Shown here: piece after piece, positions 48,288 through 56,791 of the stretch
Position numbering within the stretch: the stretch's first letter is position 1
How the letters are laid out: each line of letters begins with the position of its first letter
Source of the DNA: Lachnospiraceae bacterium
GTDB taxonomy: Bacteria > Bacillota > Clostridia > Lachnospirales > Lachnospiraceae
Assembly: GCA_017520425.1 (NCBI GenBank)
Contig: JAFXFO010000001.1
Coordinates: 1 to 64,000 of the forward strand
Direction of reading: 5' to 3'
DNA: 64,000 nt
Notes under the pieces: model-generated
Database searches by the model: none
Seen by the model: only the letters and a program-made list of their open reading frames with translations
Told to the model about the DNA's origin: nothing
Program-made: the position numbers and the translations under genes

Positions 48288-49481
48288 ATGGAAAGAGAAA
48301 AGAGATTATTTACTTCCGAATCTGTAACTGAAGGCCATCCGGACAAAATCTGTGATGCTGTTTCTGATGCGGTGTTAGATGCCTTGATGGCACAGGACCC
48401 TTACAGCCGTGTGGCTTGTGAGACTTGTACCAATACCGGTTTCGTACTGGTAATGGGTGAAATCACTACCAATGCAGTGGTAGATATTCCCAGCATCGTA
48501 CGTCAGACCGTAACCGAAATCGGCTATGACAGCTCCGAAAAGGGCTTTGACGGCAATACCTGTGCAGTTATGGTTTCTTTGGACAAGCAGTCTACCGATA
48601 TCGCTATGGGTGTAGATAAGGCAAAGGAAGCAAAGGACGGCGAAATGACCGATGCTGAAATCGAAGCTATCGGTGCCGGCGACCAGGGTATGATGTTTGG
48701 TTATGCTTCCAACGAAACCGAAGAGTATATGCCTTATCCTATTTCTTTGGCACATAAGTTAACCAAGAAGCTCACCGAGGTTCGTAAGGATGGTACCTTA
48801 ACCTATTTAAGACCCGACGGAAAGAGCCAGGTTTCCGTAGAATATGATGAAAACGGCAAGCCCTATCGTTTAGAGGCAGTGGTATTGTCTACCCAGCATG
48901 ACGCGGCAGTAACCCAGGAGCAGATTCATGCAGATATCAAGAAGTATGTATTTGACCCGGTACTTCCTGCAGACATGATTGATGCTAAGACCAAGTTCTT
49001 CATCAACCCCACCGGCCGTTTCGTAATCGGCGGTCCTAACGGTGACAGTGGTTTGACCGGTCGTAAGATTATCGTAGATACCTACGGCGGATACGCTCGT
49101 CACGGCGGCGGTGCTTTCTCCGGAAAGGACTGCACCAAGGTAGACCGTTCTGCAGCTTATGCAGCACGCTATGTGGCGAAGAACATTGTAGCAGCAGGAC
49201 TTGCTGAGAAGTGTGAAATCCAGCTTTCCTACGCTATTGGTGTGGCACAGCCTACTTCTGTCATGGTAGATACCTTCGGCACCGGCAAAATCGCTGACGA
49301 GAAGCTGGTAAATATTATCCGTGAAAACTTCGACCTGCGACCTGCAGGCATCATCAAGATGCTTGACCTTCGCAGACCTATCTACAAGCAGACTTCCGCT
49401 TACGGACATTTCGGCCGTAACGATTTGAACCTGCCTTGGGAAGCACTGGATAAGGTAGAAGATTTAAAGAAATACTTATAA
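48288..49481 (+). CDS. metK: S-adenosylmethionine synthetase
   Basis: Makes SAM from methionine and ATP. 397 residues, standard length. Motifs: [20 protein letters not shown] at the N-terminus, [12 protein letters not shown] and [19 protein letters not shown] (phosphate-binding loop), ending in [14 protein letters not shown]. The ATG follows AAAGGAG. Controlled by the SAM-I riboswitch immediately upstream; a terminator follows. Confidence 0.98.
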   Translation: MEREKRLFTSESVTEGHPDKICDAVSDAVLDALMAQDPYSRVACETCTNTGFVLVMGEITTNAVVDIPSIVRQTVTEIGYDSSEKGFDGNTCAVMVSLDKQSTDIAMGVDKAKEAKDGEMTDAEIEAIGAGDQGMMFGYASNETEEYMPYPISLAHKLTKKLTEVRKDGTLTYLRPDGKSQVSVEYDENGKPYRLEAVVLSTQHDAAVTQEQIHADIKKYVFDPVLPADMIDAKTKFFINPTGRFVIGGPNGDSGLTGRKIIVDTYGGYARHGGGAFSGKDCTKVDRSAAYAARYVAKNIVAAGLAEKCEIQLSYAIGVAQPTSVMVDTFGTGKIADEKLVNIIRENFDLRPAGIIKMLDLRRPIYKQTSAYGHFGRNDLNLPWEALDKVEDLKKYL

Positions 49482-49491
49482 GAGTATATAG

Positions 49492-49522
49492 AACAAGCCG
49501 CCCGAAGGGGCGGCTTGTTTTT
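49492..49522 (+). terminator. Terminator after metK
   Basis: AACAAGCCGCCC/GGGCGGCTTGTT perfect 12-bp stem, loop GAAG, then TTT. Confidence 0.9.
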
Positions 49523-49572
49523 GTGAAAGGTTTATTTTGCTGCTCTTTTTCTACTGAGATTAATCCACTTCT

Positions 49573-50598
49573 CTATGCCGGAAAACTTACCGGAAATAAC
49601 TGCAATATAATCATGCCAATCCAGAAGATGCAGTACAAAATCATACCAAGGTTAATAATCATAGTTTTAAATCTTGCACCTTTTTCAATGGTAATTTCGC
49701 CGGGTTGTAAGGTGAATTTCTTTTTGTTCTTAAAGAATAAAATTACTCCGACGATAGCAATAGCATATAGTGCTAGAGAATATATTGTGAAAATGGTGGG
49801 GCCGGCGCCATATTCAGCAAGTAAATCGGCCATAGCGCTTTCATTGGCGATTTCACCACTTAAGGTTAATTCCTGTACCTTGGCAGTGTATTCCATATAA
49901 CGTGTTTTTTCCAGCATGATGCTGCCTAAGAAGGAACCGATGAAATTGATGATAATGTGTAAAATAATGGGATAAACAATGTTTTTGGTTTTTACGTAAA
50001 TAAATCCGAAAAAGATACCTAATACAAACGCATAGGCAAACTGGTTCAGGTTGCCGTGGAAAAGGCCGAATGTGATACCGGAAAGTACGATAGACATACC
50101 TTCGCCATATTGTGCGGTTCTGCTGATTAATGCTTTACGGAATAATAATTCTTCCATAATGGGTGCGCAAATAACAACGATAAATAAAGTGGTGATAGGA
50201 TTTATGCTGCTGGTTACAGTCAGCAATACATTTTCGACTTCGCTACCTTTTAGATTACCGATTACGGAAGTGATAAGTGTTCCGATAAGGTTACATACAA
50301 GTGTTGCAGCATAAGCAATGAAGAAAGCTGCAATGATATGTCCCAGCTTCATTTTTTTCTGTTCTGTTGCCATGATAACCGGTATTCTCTTAAACATATA
50401 GAATATGATGGGAAATGCAATTATGTACATGGGTAGCATACCGAAAATAAAGTTTAGATCCCCATTCTGATTAATGAAAGGAACCCAAGAAGCAATTTTC
50501 CCAAAAAGATATTGCACTGCAAAAATAATCAGGGTTCCGACAAATAAGGTTAGTCCTATTTGTGAAAAAGTTTTCTTGTTGTTAATTGTTTCGTTCAT
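49573..50598 (-). CDS. CPBP-family intramembrane protease (second copy)
   Basis: 341 residues, about eight membrane segments. CPBP motifs: APIMEELLFRKALISR (EExxxR) and SGITFGLFHGNLNQ (FxxxH). The N-terminal 60 residues include LFVGTLIIFAVQYLFG. The ATG follows GGAGGATTTTAC. It is 28 bases downstream of the DUF2812 gene in the same direction and probably joins the PadR operon. The substrate is unknown. Confidence 0.88.
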   Translation of the reverse strand: MNETINNKKTFSQIGLTLFVGTLIIFAVQYLFGKIASWVPFINQNGDLNFIFGMLPMYIIAFPIIFYMFKRIPVIMATEQKKMKLGHIIAAFFIAYAATLVCNLIGTLITSVIGNLKGSEVENVLLTVTSSINPITTLFIVVICAPIMEELLFRKALISRTAQYGEGMSIVLSGITFGLFHGNLNQFAYAFVLGIFFGFIYVKTKNIVYPIILHIIINFIGSFLGSIMLEKTRYMEYTAKVQELTLSGEIANESAMADLLAEYGAGPTIFTIYSLALYAIAIVGVILFFKNKKKFTLQPGEITIEKGARFKTMIINLGMILYCIFWIGMIILQLFPVSFPA

Positions 50599-50626
50599 GA
50601 TGTAAAATCCTCCTCATAATAAATGA

Positions 50627-51736
50627 TTATATGTTTTTCATAATGCCACCCAATTCTCTTCCAAAGAAGAAGCCTAGGATAAAGCAGATTAAGAAAAAAG
50701 CAGCCAGTAAAATAATATATTTCTTTCTGGGAAGAGGGCCGAATACACGCTTACGGCTGTTTTCCCAAGGAAGCGGTTCCTCGGAGTGAGGACGCTTGTA
50801 AACAAGGATATTCCGATTCACGACAGCAATGGGCTTCAGATTGTGCTTGGCGGCCAAGGCGATACTGGTTTCATACCATTTCAGGCTGGCACCCATCCAA
50901 TCTTTATTCTCTTCGATAAAAGGCGAACCTTCTTCTTTGAGTCTTCTGATTAAGTCGCTCTTAGTATCAAATATATAGTCATAGCGTTGTTCAGTGGCTT
51001 CAAAGTAGAGAGCACCGTTTTCGTATCCGGTAAGGGTTAGACCGTTTTTATTTTTCTCCTCCAGATAGGAACGAAGCTTTGGAAGGGTGGAAAAAGAGGG
51101 TATAACACTATATTTCTTATATTCTTCCCATTCCGCACGAGTCATGCAGAGTTCACTATACCATCTTCTGCCCTGCTTTAGGGATGCTAATGAACTGAGG
51201 TTAGTAATAATGGAATTGAAAAGGTAAATACCTAAGAGGATACATGCTGCTATAAAGCCCAAAGTAGGTTTCTCTTTGTAGTAACAGGCAACCCCCAAAG
51301 CGATTAATAGTATGACATACAAAACAGCCAAGATAATATCGGTTTTCCAAAAGCCGGGAATCAAATCGAAACTGTAGTTGCAAAAACGTTCTGCTCTGGC
51401 TTTGCGATCCTCATCATCGCTATAGAATTCGTCGGTTTCATCGCCGGCTTTATCCTTTACGAAGTAATAGTTCAGCATTTCGTCATGAGTGGCAACTTCC
51501 CAACCAAACTCCTTGGCCATGCTGATGGCATTGCTTCTGGCGGTAAGTTCCGAAATTGCAGGATTGCGAGAGAGTGCGAAACGTTCGATTTCGTATACCT
51601 TTTCGCAAGGTTCGATGGCCTTAAAGTCGTATATGATACCCAGAGTCATATTCTGTAACAACCAGCCCTGCGTAGCCATTTCCTCCAGCCAGTCTCTTTC
51701 TCTTAATAAGCTTGTAAAAAACTTTATCTTCTTCAT
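50627..51736 (-). CDS. DUF2812 membrane protein
   Basis: 369 residues. The DUF2812 signature is at the start: MKKIKFFTSLLRERDWLEEM, then QGWLLQNM and YEIERFALSR. Two membrane segments in the middle (IILAVLYVILLIALGVACYY, LGFIAACILLGIYLFNSII) and one near the C-terminus (ILLAAFFLICFILGFFFG). Its ATG overlaps the PadR stop by four bases, the arrangement often seen for PadR-DUF2812 pairs in Firmicutes. The role is unknown; PadR partners often respond to envelope-active compounds. Confidence 0.88.
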   Translation of the reverse strand: MKKIKFFTSLLRERDWLEEMATQGWLLQNMTLGIIYDFKAIEPCEKVYEIERFALSRNPAISELTARSNAISMAKEFGWEVATHDEMLNYYFVKDKAGDETDEFYSDDEDRKARAERFCNYSFDLIPGFWKTDIILAVLYVILLIALGVACYYKEKPTLGFIAACILLGIYLFNSIITNLSSLASLKQGRRWYSELCMTRAEWEEYKKYSVIPSFSTLPKLRSYLEEKNKNGLTLTGYENGALYFEATEQRYDYIFDTKSDLIRRLKEEGSPFIEENKDWMGASLKWYETSIALAAKHNLKPIAVVNRNILVYKRPHSEEPLPWENSRKRVFGPLPRKKYIILLAAFFLICFILGFFFGRELGGIMKNI

Positions 51737-52062
51737 CCGTTCATCCCCCCTAAGGTTTTCTCGCCGTTTGCACATTGCTTTCGTAGACGTTCCTGCTCCA
51801 TGACAAGAAGCTGTTTGCCGTCTTCCGTGATTTGGTAGGTTTTCTTGCCATCCACTTCACTGACCACTGTAATCATCCGGTCCTCCACCAGACGTCCCAG
51901 CATGGTATATAGGGTGCCGGTACCCATCTTGATGCGCTCTTCCGTCAGCTCCCGCACAAACTTCATGATGCCGTAGCCGTGGTTTGGCTCCAGCAAAGCC
52001 AGCAATGTGTAGAAGATGGTTTCCGTCATGGGACAGTACTTTTTGAGTAACTTATCTTCCAT
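51733..52062 (-). CDS. PadR-family regulator
   Basis: 109 residues. Winged helix: TETIFYTLLALLEPNHGYGI, KMGTGTLYTMLGRLVEDRMI, YQITEDGKQLLVMEQERLRK. A short C-terminus, as in small PadR regulators. It heads the operon with DUF2812 and CPBP genes, and a palindrome downstream of its promoter (52125-52141) is the probable operator. Confidence 0.93.
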   Translation of the reverse strand: MEDKLLKKYCPMTETIFYTLLALLEPNHGYGIMKFVRELTEERIKMGTGTLYTMLGRLVEDRMITVVSEVDGKKTYQITEDGKQLLVMEQERLRKQCANGEKTLGGMNG

Positions 52063-52124
52063 ACTTTTCCGGTGTCCTTTCTGTGTTAATTAATATCTCC
52101 TGTTATATTATGTCTTTTCTTGAT

Positions 52125-52183
52125 ATGTCGAGACTCGACATGTCTTGTATTGACATAATATATCGGGTGGAAGAATTTGTCAA
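52125..52183 (-). promoter_or_regulatory. PadR promoter and operator palindrome
   Basis: Minus strand TTGACA (52178-52183), 17-base spacer, TATTAT (52155-52160). Downstream is the perfect palindrome ATGTCGAG-A-CTCGACAT (52125-52141), in line with the ATGT..ACAT sites PadR proteins bind. Confidence 0.8.
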
Positions 52184-52284
52184 GATGGTTTTTCAAGAAA
52201 TTTTTGAGTCGTTGTTGGGGGAGAATATGTTGGTTGAATAGAAAAAGACTTCCGAGTTTGGAAGCCTTTCGAAGAAACAATTGT

Positions 52285-53154
52285 TTATTCCGCAGAATGA
52301 TATTTACGATAATCTCTGGGGGCACAGCCACGAAATTGGCGGAAGGCCCGGTTAAAGGAGGAGATGCTTTTGAAGCCGGAGGAGAAAGCAATCTCTGTGA
52401 TGTTCATATCGGAATCGGCCAGAAAAAGCTGGGCACGCTTCACACGCTGGAGTGTGAGATATTCGGTGAAGTTATAACCGGTGGCAGATTTAAATAATCT
52501 GGAAAAATAGTAGGAGCTGAAACCGAACTGCTCGGCGATATGATCCAGGGTGATGGACTGTTCGCAATTTTCACTGATATAAGCACAAGCGCGGGTCATC
52601 TTACTGAGGGACTGGTGGGAGGTTTCAGCAAGGTCAAAGGCCTGAGAAGACTGATAGTTGCGGATATAAGTGCCCAGAGCAATGAATAATTCATACAGAC
52701 TTATCAGGATTTCCACATTACTGAAGGCTGTTCCGGAGATTTTTAATTCGGACATATGTTTCAGGTGAGCATGTAATTGCTGGCTTAGCTCAGGATAGTT
52801 TTGGGCGGAAATCATATGAATGGAGCGGAAGGCATTTAGTAAAGGCATAAATTCCGGCAGCTCCGAAATCAGATTCCCGGGAAACTGTAGGGCTACTACC
52901 TGCTTGTCCGTATTCTGATGGATTTCATGTAACTCACCGGACCAGGCGATGGCGATATCTCCCGGCTGCAAAATGTATTTGGAATTATTAACGGTGACTG
53001 TGGGAAATGTGACGATACCGGCATCGTGAGGCAGGGCCATGATTTCTACATACTGATGCCAGTGCAGAGGAAAGCTTTCCGGACAGTCTGTAGCAAGAAT
53101 AGGGTTCACGGAACTATTAAGATATAGTTTTTCAAATTGTTCATTTTTTGTCAT
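52285..53154 (-). CDS. AraC-family transcriptional regulator
   Basis: 289 residues. N-terminal cupin-like sensor domain (FPLHWHQYVEIMALPHDAGI, LQPGDIAIAWSGELHEI), then the AraC double helix-turn-helix at about 190-285: ITLDHIAEQFGFSSYYFSRL and TGYNFTEYLTLQRVKRAQ, with NITEIAFSSGFKSISSFNRA in the second. It is divergent from the xylanase gene 265 bases away, and so probably activates xylan or oligosaccharide use (inference). Confidence 0.93.
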   Translation of the reverse strand: MTKNEQFEKLYLNSSVNPILATDCPESFPLHWHQYVEIMALPHDAGIVTFPTVTVNNSKYILQPGDIAIAWSGELHEIHQNTDKQVVALQFPGNLISELPEFMPLLNAFRSIHMISAQNYPELSQQLHAHLKHMSELKISGTAFSNVEILISLYELFIALGTYIRNYQSSQAFDLAETSHQSLSKMTRACAYISENCEQSITLDHIAEQFGFSSYYFSRLFKSATGYNFTEYLTLQRVKRAQLFLADSDMNITEIAFSSGFKSISSFNRAFRQFRGCAPRDYRKYHSAE

Positions 53155-53418
53155 TGCTTTTCACCGTTCTGTGTAATCGTTTTTGTTTTCTGATACTAAT
53201 TAAACAATACAGGGGAAAAGGGTTTCTGTCAAGCGGGACAGAGGTCCTTTTTATTGTACTAATATGTAAAAATATGTTGGGAGGAGAAATGTGAAAAGGT
53301 CAAATGACAAAAAATGAGTAAAAATAGGCAAGGTTTTAGGAGAATATATAGCAAAATATGATTATACTCTAGATAGTAACATAAAAGCTCCCCAACAATG
53401 AGAAATGGAGATGTGAGT

Positions 53419-54648
53419 ATGAACAAATTTGAAAAAGTAGCTCATCGTAGAGCAGGAAAAACCTTACGTGTAACAGATCTTTTCGGGAATCCTTTGAAGA
53501 ATACCAAATTGCAGTTGAAGCAGGTGAAGCATGCGTTTTTGTTTGGTTGTGGTGCATTTGATATTAATTCTTACTTTGAAACCGAAGATGCAGACAAAAA
53601 GGCTATGTATCAGGAGAGAATGGACCTTTGGTTTGATTTGTTTAATTACGGAACCTTGCCTTTTTATTGGGGCGGTTATGAACCGGTGGAGGGCGAACCT
53701 CGCTGGCAGAGCCGTATGGCAGCAGCAAAGCTTATGAAGGAAAAGGGTGTACAGGTAAAGGGACATCCTCTTTGCTGGCATACTGCATGTGTGGATTGGT
53801 TGATGGAATATGACAATGCTACCATTTTGGATAAGCAGTTAAAGCGTATTGAAAGAGATGTGACTCAGTTTAAGGGAACCATCGATATGTGGGATGTAAT
53901 CAATGAAGTGGTAATTATGCCTGACTATGACAGATATGACAATGCGATTACCCGTATTTGTAAAGAGCACGGCAGAGTAAATCTGATTAAGAAGGTGTTT
54001 GAGGAGGCCAAGGCTGCCAACCCGGATTCCACCTTACTTTTAAATGATTTTAACACATCTATTTCTTATGAGATTTTGATTGATGGTGCTTTGCAGGCAG
54101 GTGCGCCTATTGATGTAATCGGCATCCAGTCCCATCAGCATCAGGGCTACTGGGGAGATGAAAAGCTGTACCAGGTATTGGACAGATACTCCGGATTTGG
54201 CAAGCCTATTCACTTTACGGAGAATACCTTTGTGTCAGGTGATTTGCTGCCGGCGCACATTGTAGACTTAAATGACTGGCAGCCGGATGTTTGGCCTTCT
54301 ACTCCTGAGGGAGAAGAAAGACAGACTAAGGAATGGGAGAATCTGTACCGTATTCTGTTTGAACATCCTTTGGTAGAAGCTGTGACAGGCTGGGACTTCG
54401 CAGACGGCATGTGGCTCAATGCACCCAGCGGTGTGATTTACAAGGATAATACCGTAAAACCTGTTTATAAGAGATTACAGAAGCTGTTCAAGGAAGAATG
54501 GTGGACGGATGCAGAAGTATGTACCGATGAAAACGGTATGGTTTATGTAGAAGGCTTTAAGGGTGATTACGTACTTAAAAATGGGGAAAAAGAAGCCTCA
54601 TTTGATTTAAGAACTTCTGAAGAGGAAGTTCTGACTGTAGTATTGTAG
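53419..54648 (+). CDS. Endo-beta-1,4-xylanase, GH10, no signal peptide
   Basis: 409 residues. GH10 barrel with acid/base Glu163 in MWDVINEVV and nucleophile Glu268 in IHFTENTF; also KGHPLCWHT and GIQSHQHQGYW, the usual GH10 substrate motifs. The N-terminal 45 residues form a strand-rich lead. No signal peptide or lipobox, so it should act in the cytoplasm on imported xylo-oligosaccharides. The ATG has GGAG eight bases upstream. In the 264-base gap I see only a TATACT-like -10 with no clear -35, as in AraC-activated promoters. Confidence 0.93.
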   Translation: MNKFEKVAHRRAGKTLRVTDLFGNPLKNTKLQLKQVKHAFLFGCGAFDINSYFETEDADKKAMYQERMDLWFDLFNYGTLPFYWGGYEPVEGEPRWQSRMAAAKLMKEKGVQVKGHPLCWHTACVDWLMEYDNATILDKQLKRIERDVTQFKGTIDMWDVINEVVIMPDYDRYDNAITRICKEHGRVNLIKKVFEEAKAANPDSTLLLNDFNTSISYEILIDGALQAGAPIDVIGIQSHQHQGYWGDEKLYQVLDRYSGFGKPIHFTENTFVSGDLLPAHIVDLNDWQPDVWPSTPEGEERQTKEWENLYRILFEHPLVEAVTGWDFADGMWLNAPSGVIYKDNTVKPVYKRLQKLFKEEWWTDAEVCTDENGMVYVEGFKGDYVLKNGEKEASFDLRTSEEEVLTVVL

Positions 54649-54682
54649 GGGTTACAATATTGCATAGGAGATAGATTGTGAA

Positions 54683-56038
54683 ATGAATCGTAAAAAAATA
54701 ACAGATATGACCGTGGGAAGCCCGGCCAGGCACATTATTAAGTTTACTTTGCCCCTTTTGCTGGGTAATCTGTTCCAGCAATTATACAACATGGTGGATT
54801 CCATCGTAGTTGGTCAGTTTGTGGGTGAGGATGCTTTGGCGGCAGTGGGTGCCTGCGGTTCCACTAACTTTTTGTTCTTTTCTTTAAGCTCAGGCTTGGC
54901 CATAGGTATCGGAATCATAGTGGCTCAGTTCTTTGGAGCAGGGGATGAAAAGAATGTTAGGAATACCATTGCCAATTCCATTTACGTATTGTGGGGGGCC
55001 GCAATTACAGTAAGTATCATTGGCATCGTATTCTGTCCGGCACTGCTGCGACTCCTTCAAACGCCGGATACTGTCATAGGCAATTCTATCATTTATATGA
55101 GGACTACCTGTGCAGGCATTCTTTTCATCGCTACATATAATGGTGTGGCGGCTATTTTGAGAGCATTGGGAGACTCCAAAACGCCACTCTATTTCCTGAT
55201 TGTATCCAGTATTGTAAATGTGGTGCTGGATTTGGTATTTGTGCTGGTATTTGAATGGGGCGTGTTCGGAGTGGCATTGGCTACTATCATCGCACAGGCC
55301 ACATCGGCAATCAGCTGTATTATATATGCTTATCATAAGATAGAGTATTTCAGATTGACCAGGGAACAGCTTAAGATGCAACCGCTGATTATAGCGAATT
55401 CTTTCAAAATTGGCGTGCCCATTGCCATGCAGAACTCTTTGATTGCAGTATCCTGCATGGTGCTTCAGGGAGTAGTAAATACCTTCGGACCCACCGTCAT
55501 GGCAGCTTATACGGTCATCGGCCGTATCGAGCAGGTAGTGCAGCAGCCCTATATGTCTTTGGGAAGTGCCTTGACCACATACAGCGGACAGAATATGGGC
55601 GCCGGTCAGATCGACCGCGTAAAGAAGGGCTTCCATCAAGGTACGGTGATGGTGTTGATTTTCAGTATGTGTCTGTTGCCCATTGCTTACATTTTTGGTG
55701 AGAATATTGTAGGAATATTTGTAAACGACCCGGAGGTCATCGCTATCGGTGCGAAGGCTATCCGTATCAATAGTTTGTGTTATTTCGGACTGGGAATGAT
55801 TTATGTACCCAGATCTGTGTTGAATGGTTGCGGAGATACCGGTTTTGCTATGATAAACGGTGTCACGGAAGTGGTTTGCCGAGTGGGATTCTCCCTAATT
55901 CTGACCAGGATACCTTTCCTTGGTTACTGGGGCATCTGGTTGACCACGGGACTTACCTGGGCACTGACCGGAGTGGTATGTGTCATCCGATATTTCAAAG
56001 GAAAATGGAGAACAAAATCCATTGTCAGTCACGCGTAA
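54683..56038 (+). CDS. MATE-family multidrug/metabolite exporter
   Basis: 451 residues, twelve predicted membrane segments. Begins with the typical IIKFTLPLLLGNLFQQLYNM and VDSIVVGQFVGEDALAAVG; second-half repeat NSLIAVSCMVLQGVVNTFGP. Exports cationic compounds using a Na+ or H+ gradient. It follows the xylanase gene by 34 bases in the same direction, but a link in function is unproven. A terminator is at 56057-56103. Confidence 0.93.
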   Translation: MNRKKITDMTVGSPARHIIKFTLPLLLGNLFQQLYNMVDSIVVGQFVGEDALAAVGACGSTNFLFFSLSSGLAIGIGIIVAQFFGAGDEKNVRNTIANSIYVLWGAAITVSIIGIVFCPALLRLLQTPDTVIGNSIIYMRTTCAGILFIATYNGVAAILRALGDSKTPLYFLIVSSIVNVVLDLVFVLVFEWGVFGVALATIIAQATSAISCIIYAYHKIEYFRLTREQLKMQPLIIANSFKIGVPIAMQNSLIAVSCMVLQGVVNTFGPTVMAAYTVIGRIEQVVQQPYMSLGSALTTYSGQNMGAGQIDRVKKGFHQGTVMVLIFSMCLLPIAYIFGENIVGIFVNDPEVIAIGAKAIRINSLCYFGLGMIYVPRSVLNGCGDTGFAMINGVTEVVCRVGFSLILTRIPFLGYWGIWLTTGLTWALTGVVCVIRYFKGKWRTKSIVSHA

Positions 56039-56056
56039 AAGGGATAAAATATAAAA

Positions 56057-56103
56057 GAAATCGGCCGGGGAGTGCGAGAGTGCTTTTCGGCCGGTTTCTT
56101 TTT
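56057..56103 (+). terminator. Terminator after the MATE gene
   Basis: GAAATCGGCCG pairs with CGGCCGGTTTC (one G-U), followed by TTTTT. Confidence 0.85.
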
Positions 56104-56191
56104 AGAGAAGTGTCTAAAAATTCTTTTATCTTTCCCTGTTTTGTGATACACTGTATTTGTGATATTTTCGCAAACAAGAGGAGACAAAACC

Positions 56192-56749
56192 ATGAGCAGA
56201 ATGAATTTCGGACCCAAACCATTTATCTATCCCATGCCCGTACTGATTGTGGGGACCTATGATGAAAAGGGCGTGCCCAATGCCATGAATGCGGCTTGGG
56301 GAGCTATTACGGATATGAATGAAATTACCATCAGTATGTCCCCTCATAAAACCACGGAAAACTTCGCCCATACGGGAGCCTTTACCGTCAGCTTTGCCAC
56401 AGAGGATACGGTGGTTGCCTGTGATTATGTGGGCGTGGAGTCCGCAAGCAAAGTGCCGGATAAGTTTGCAAAAGCCGGCTTCCATGCGGTGAAAAGTGAA
56501 TTTGTAAATGCACCTTTGATTGCAGAGCTTCCTATGGCTTTGGAGTGTAAGGTGAAGTGCTATGAGGATGAAATCCTGGTAGGAGAAATCGTCAATGTAA
56601 ATGCGGAGGAAAGCATTCTTACAGAGGGCAAGGTGGATCCCAAGAAGCTGAAGCCCATTGCCTATGACCCGGTGAATCATACCTATATGAGTCTGGGTGA
56701 AGTGGTAGGACATGCCTTTGCGGACGGATTAAAACTGAAGCAGGAATAG
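56192..56749 (+). CDS. Flavin reductase-like FMN-binding protein (second copy)
   Basis: 185 residues, the same split-barrel family as 29467-30027 but diverged: FIYPMPVLIVGTYDEKGVPN, AAWGAITDMNEITISMSPHK, SFATEDTVVACDYVGVESAS. Start ATG follows GAGGAG. Stands alone between the MATE terminator and dnaE; dnaE begins 42 bases later. Confidence 0.88.
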   Translation: MSRMNFGPKPFIYPMPVLIVGTYDEKGVPNAMNAAWGAITDMNEITISMSPHKTTENFAHTGAFTVSFATEDTVVACDYVGVESASKVPDKFAKAGFHAVKSEFVNAPLIAELPMALECKVKCYEDEILVGEIVNVNAEESILTEGKVDPKKLKPIAYDPVNHTYMSLGEVVGHAFADGLKLKQE

Positions 56750-56791
56750 CGTTTAAGTTTAGTTTTTGAGAGAATAAGGAGCGGTAGGACC

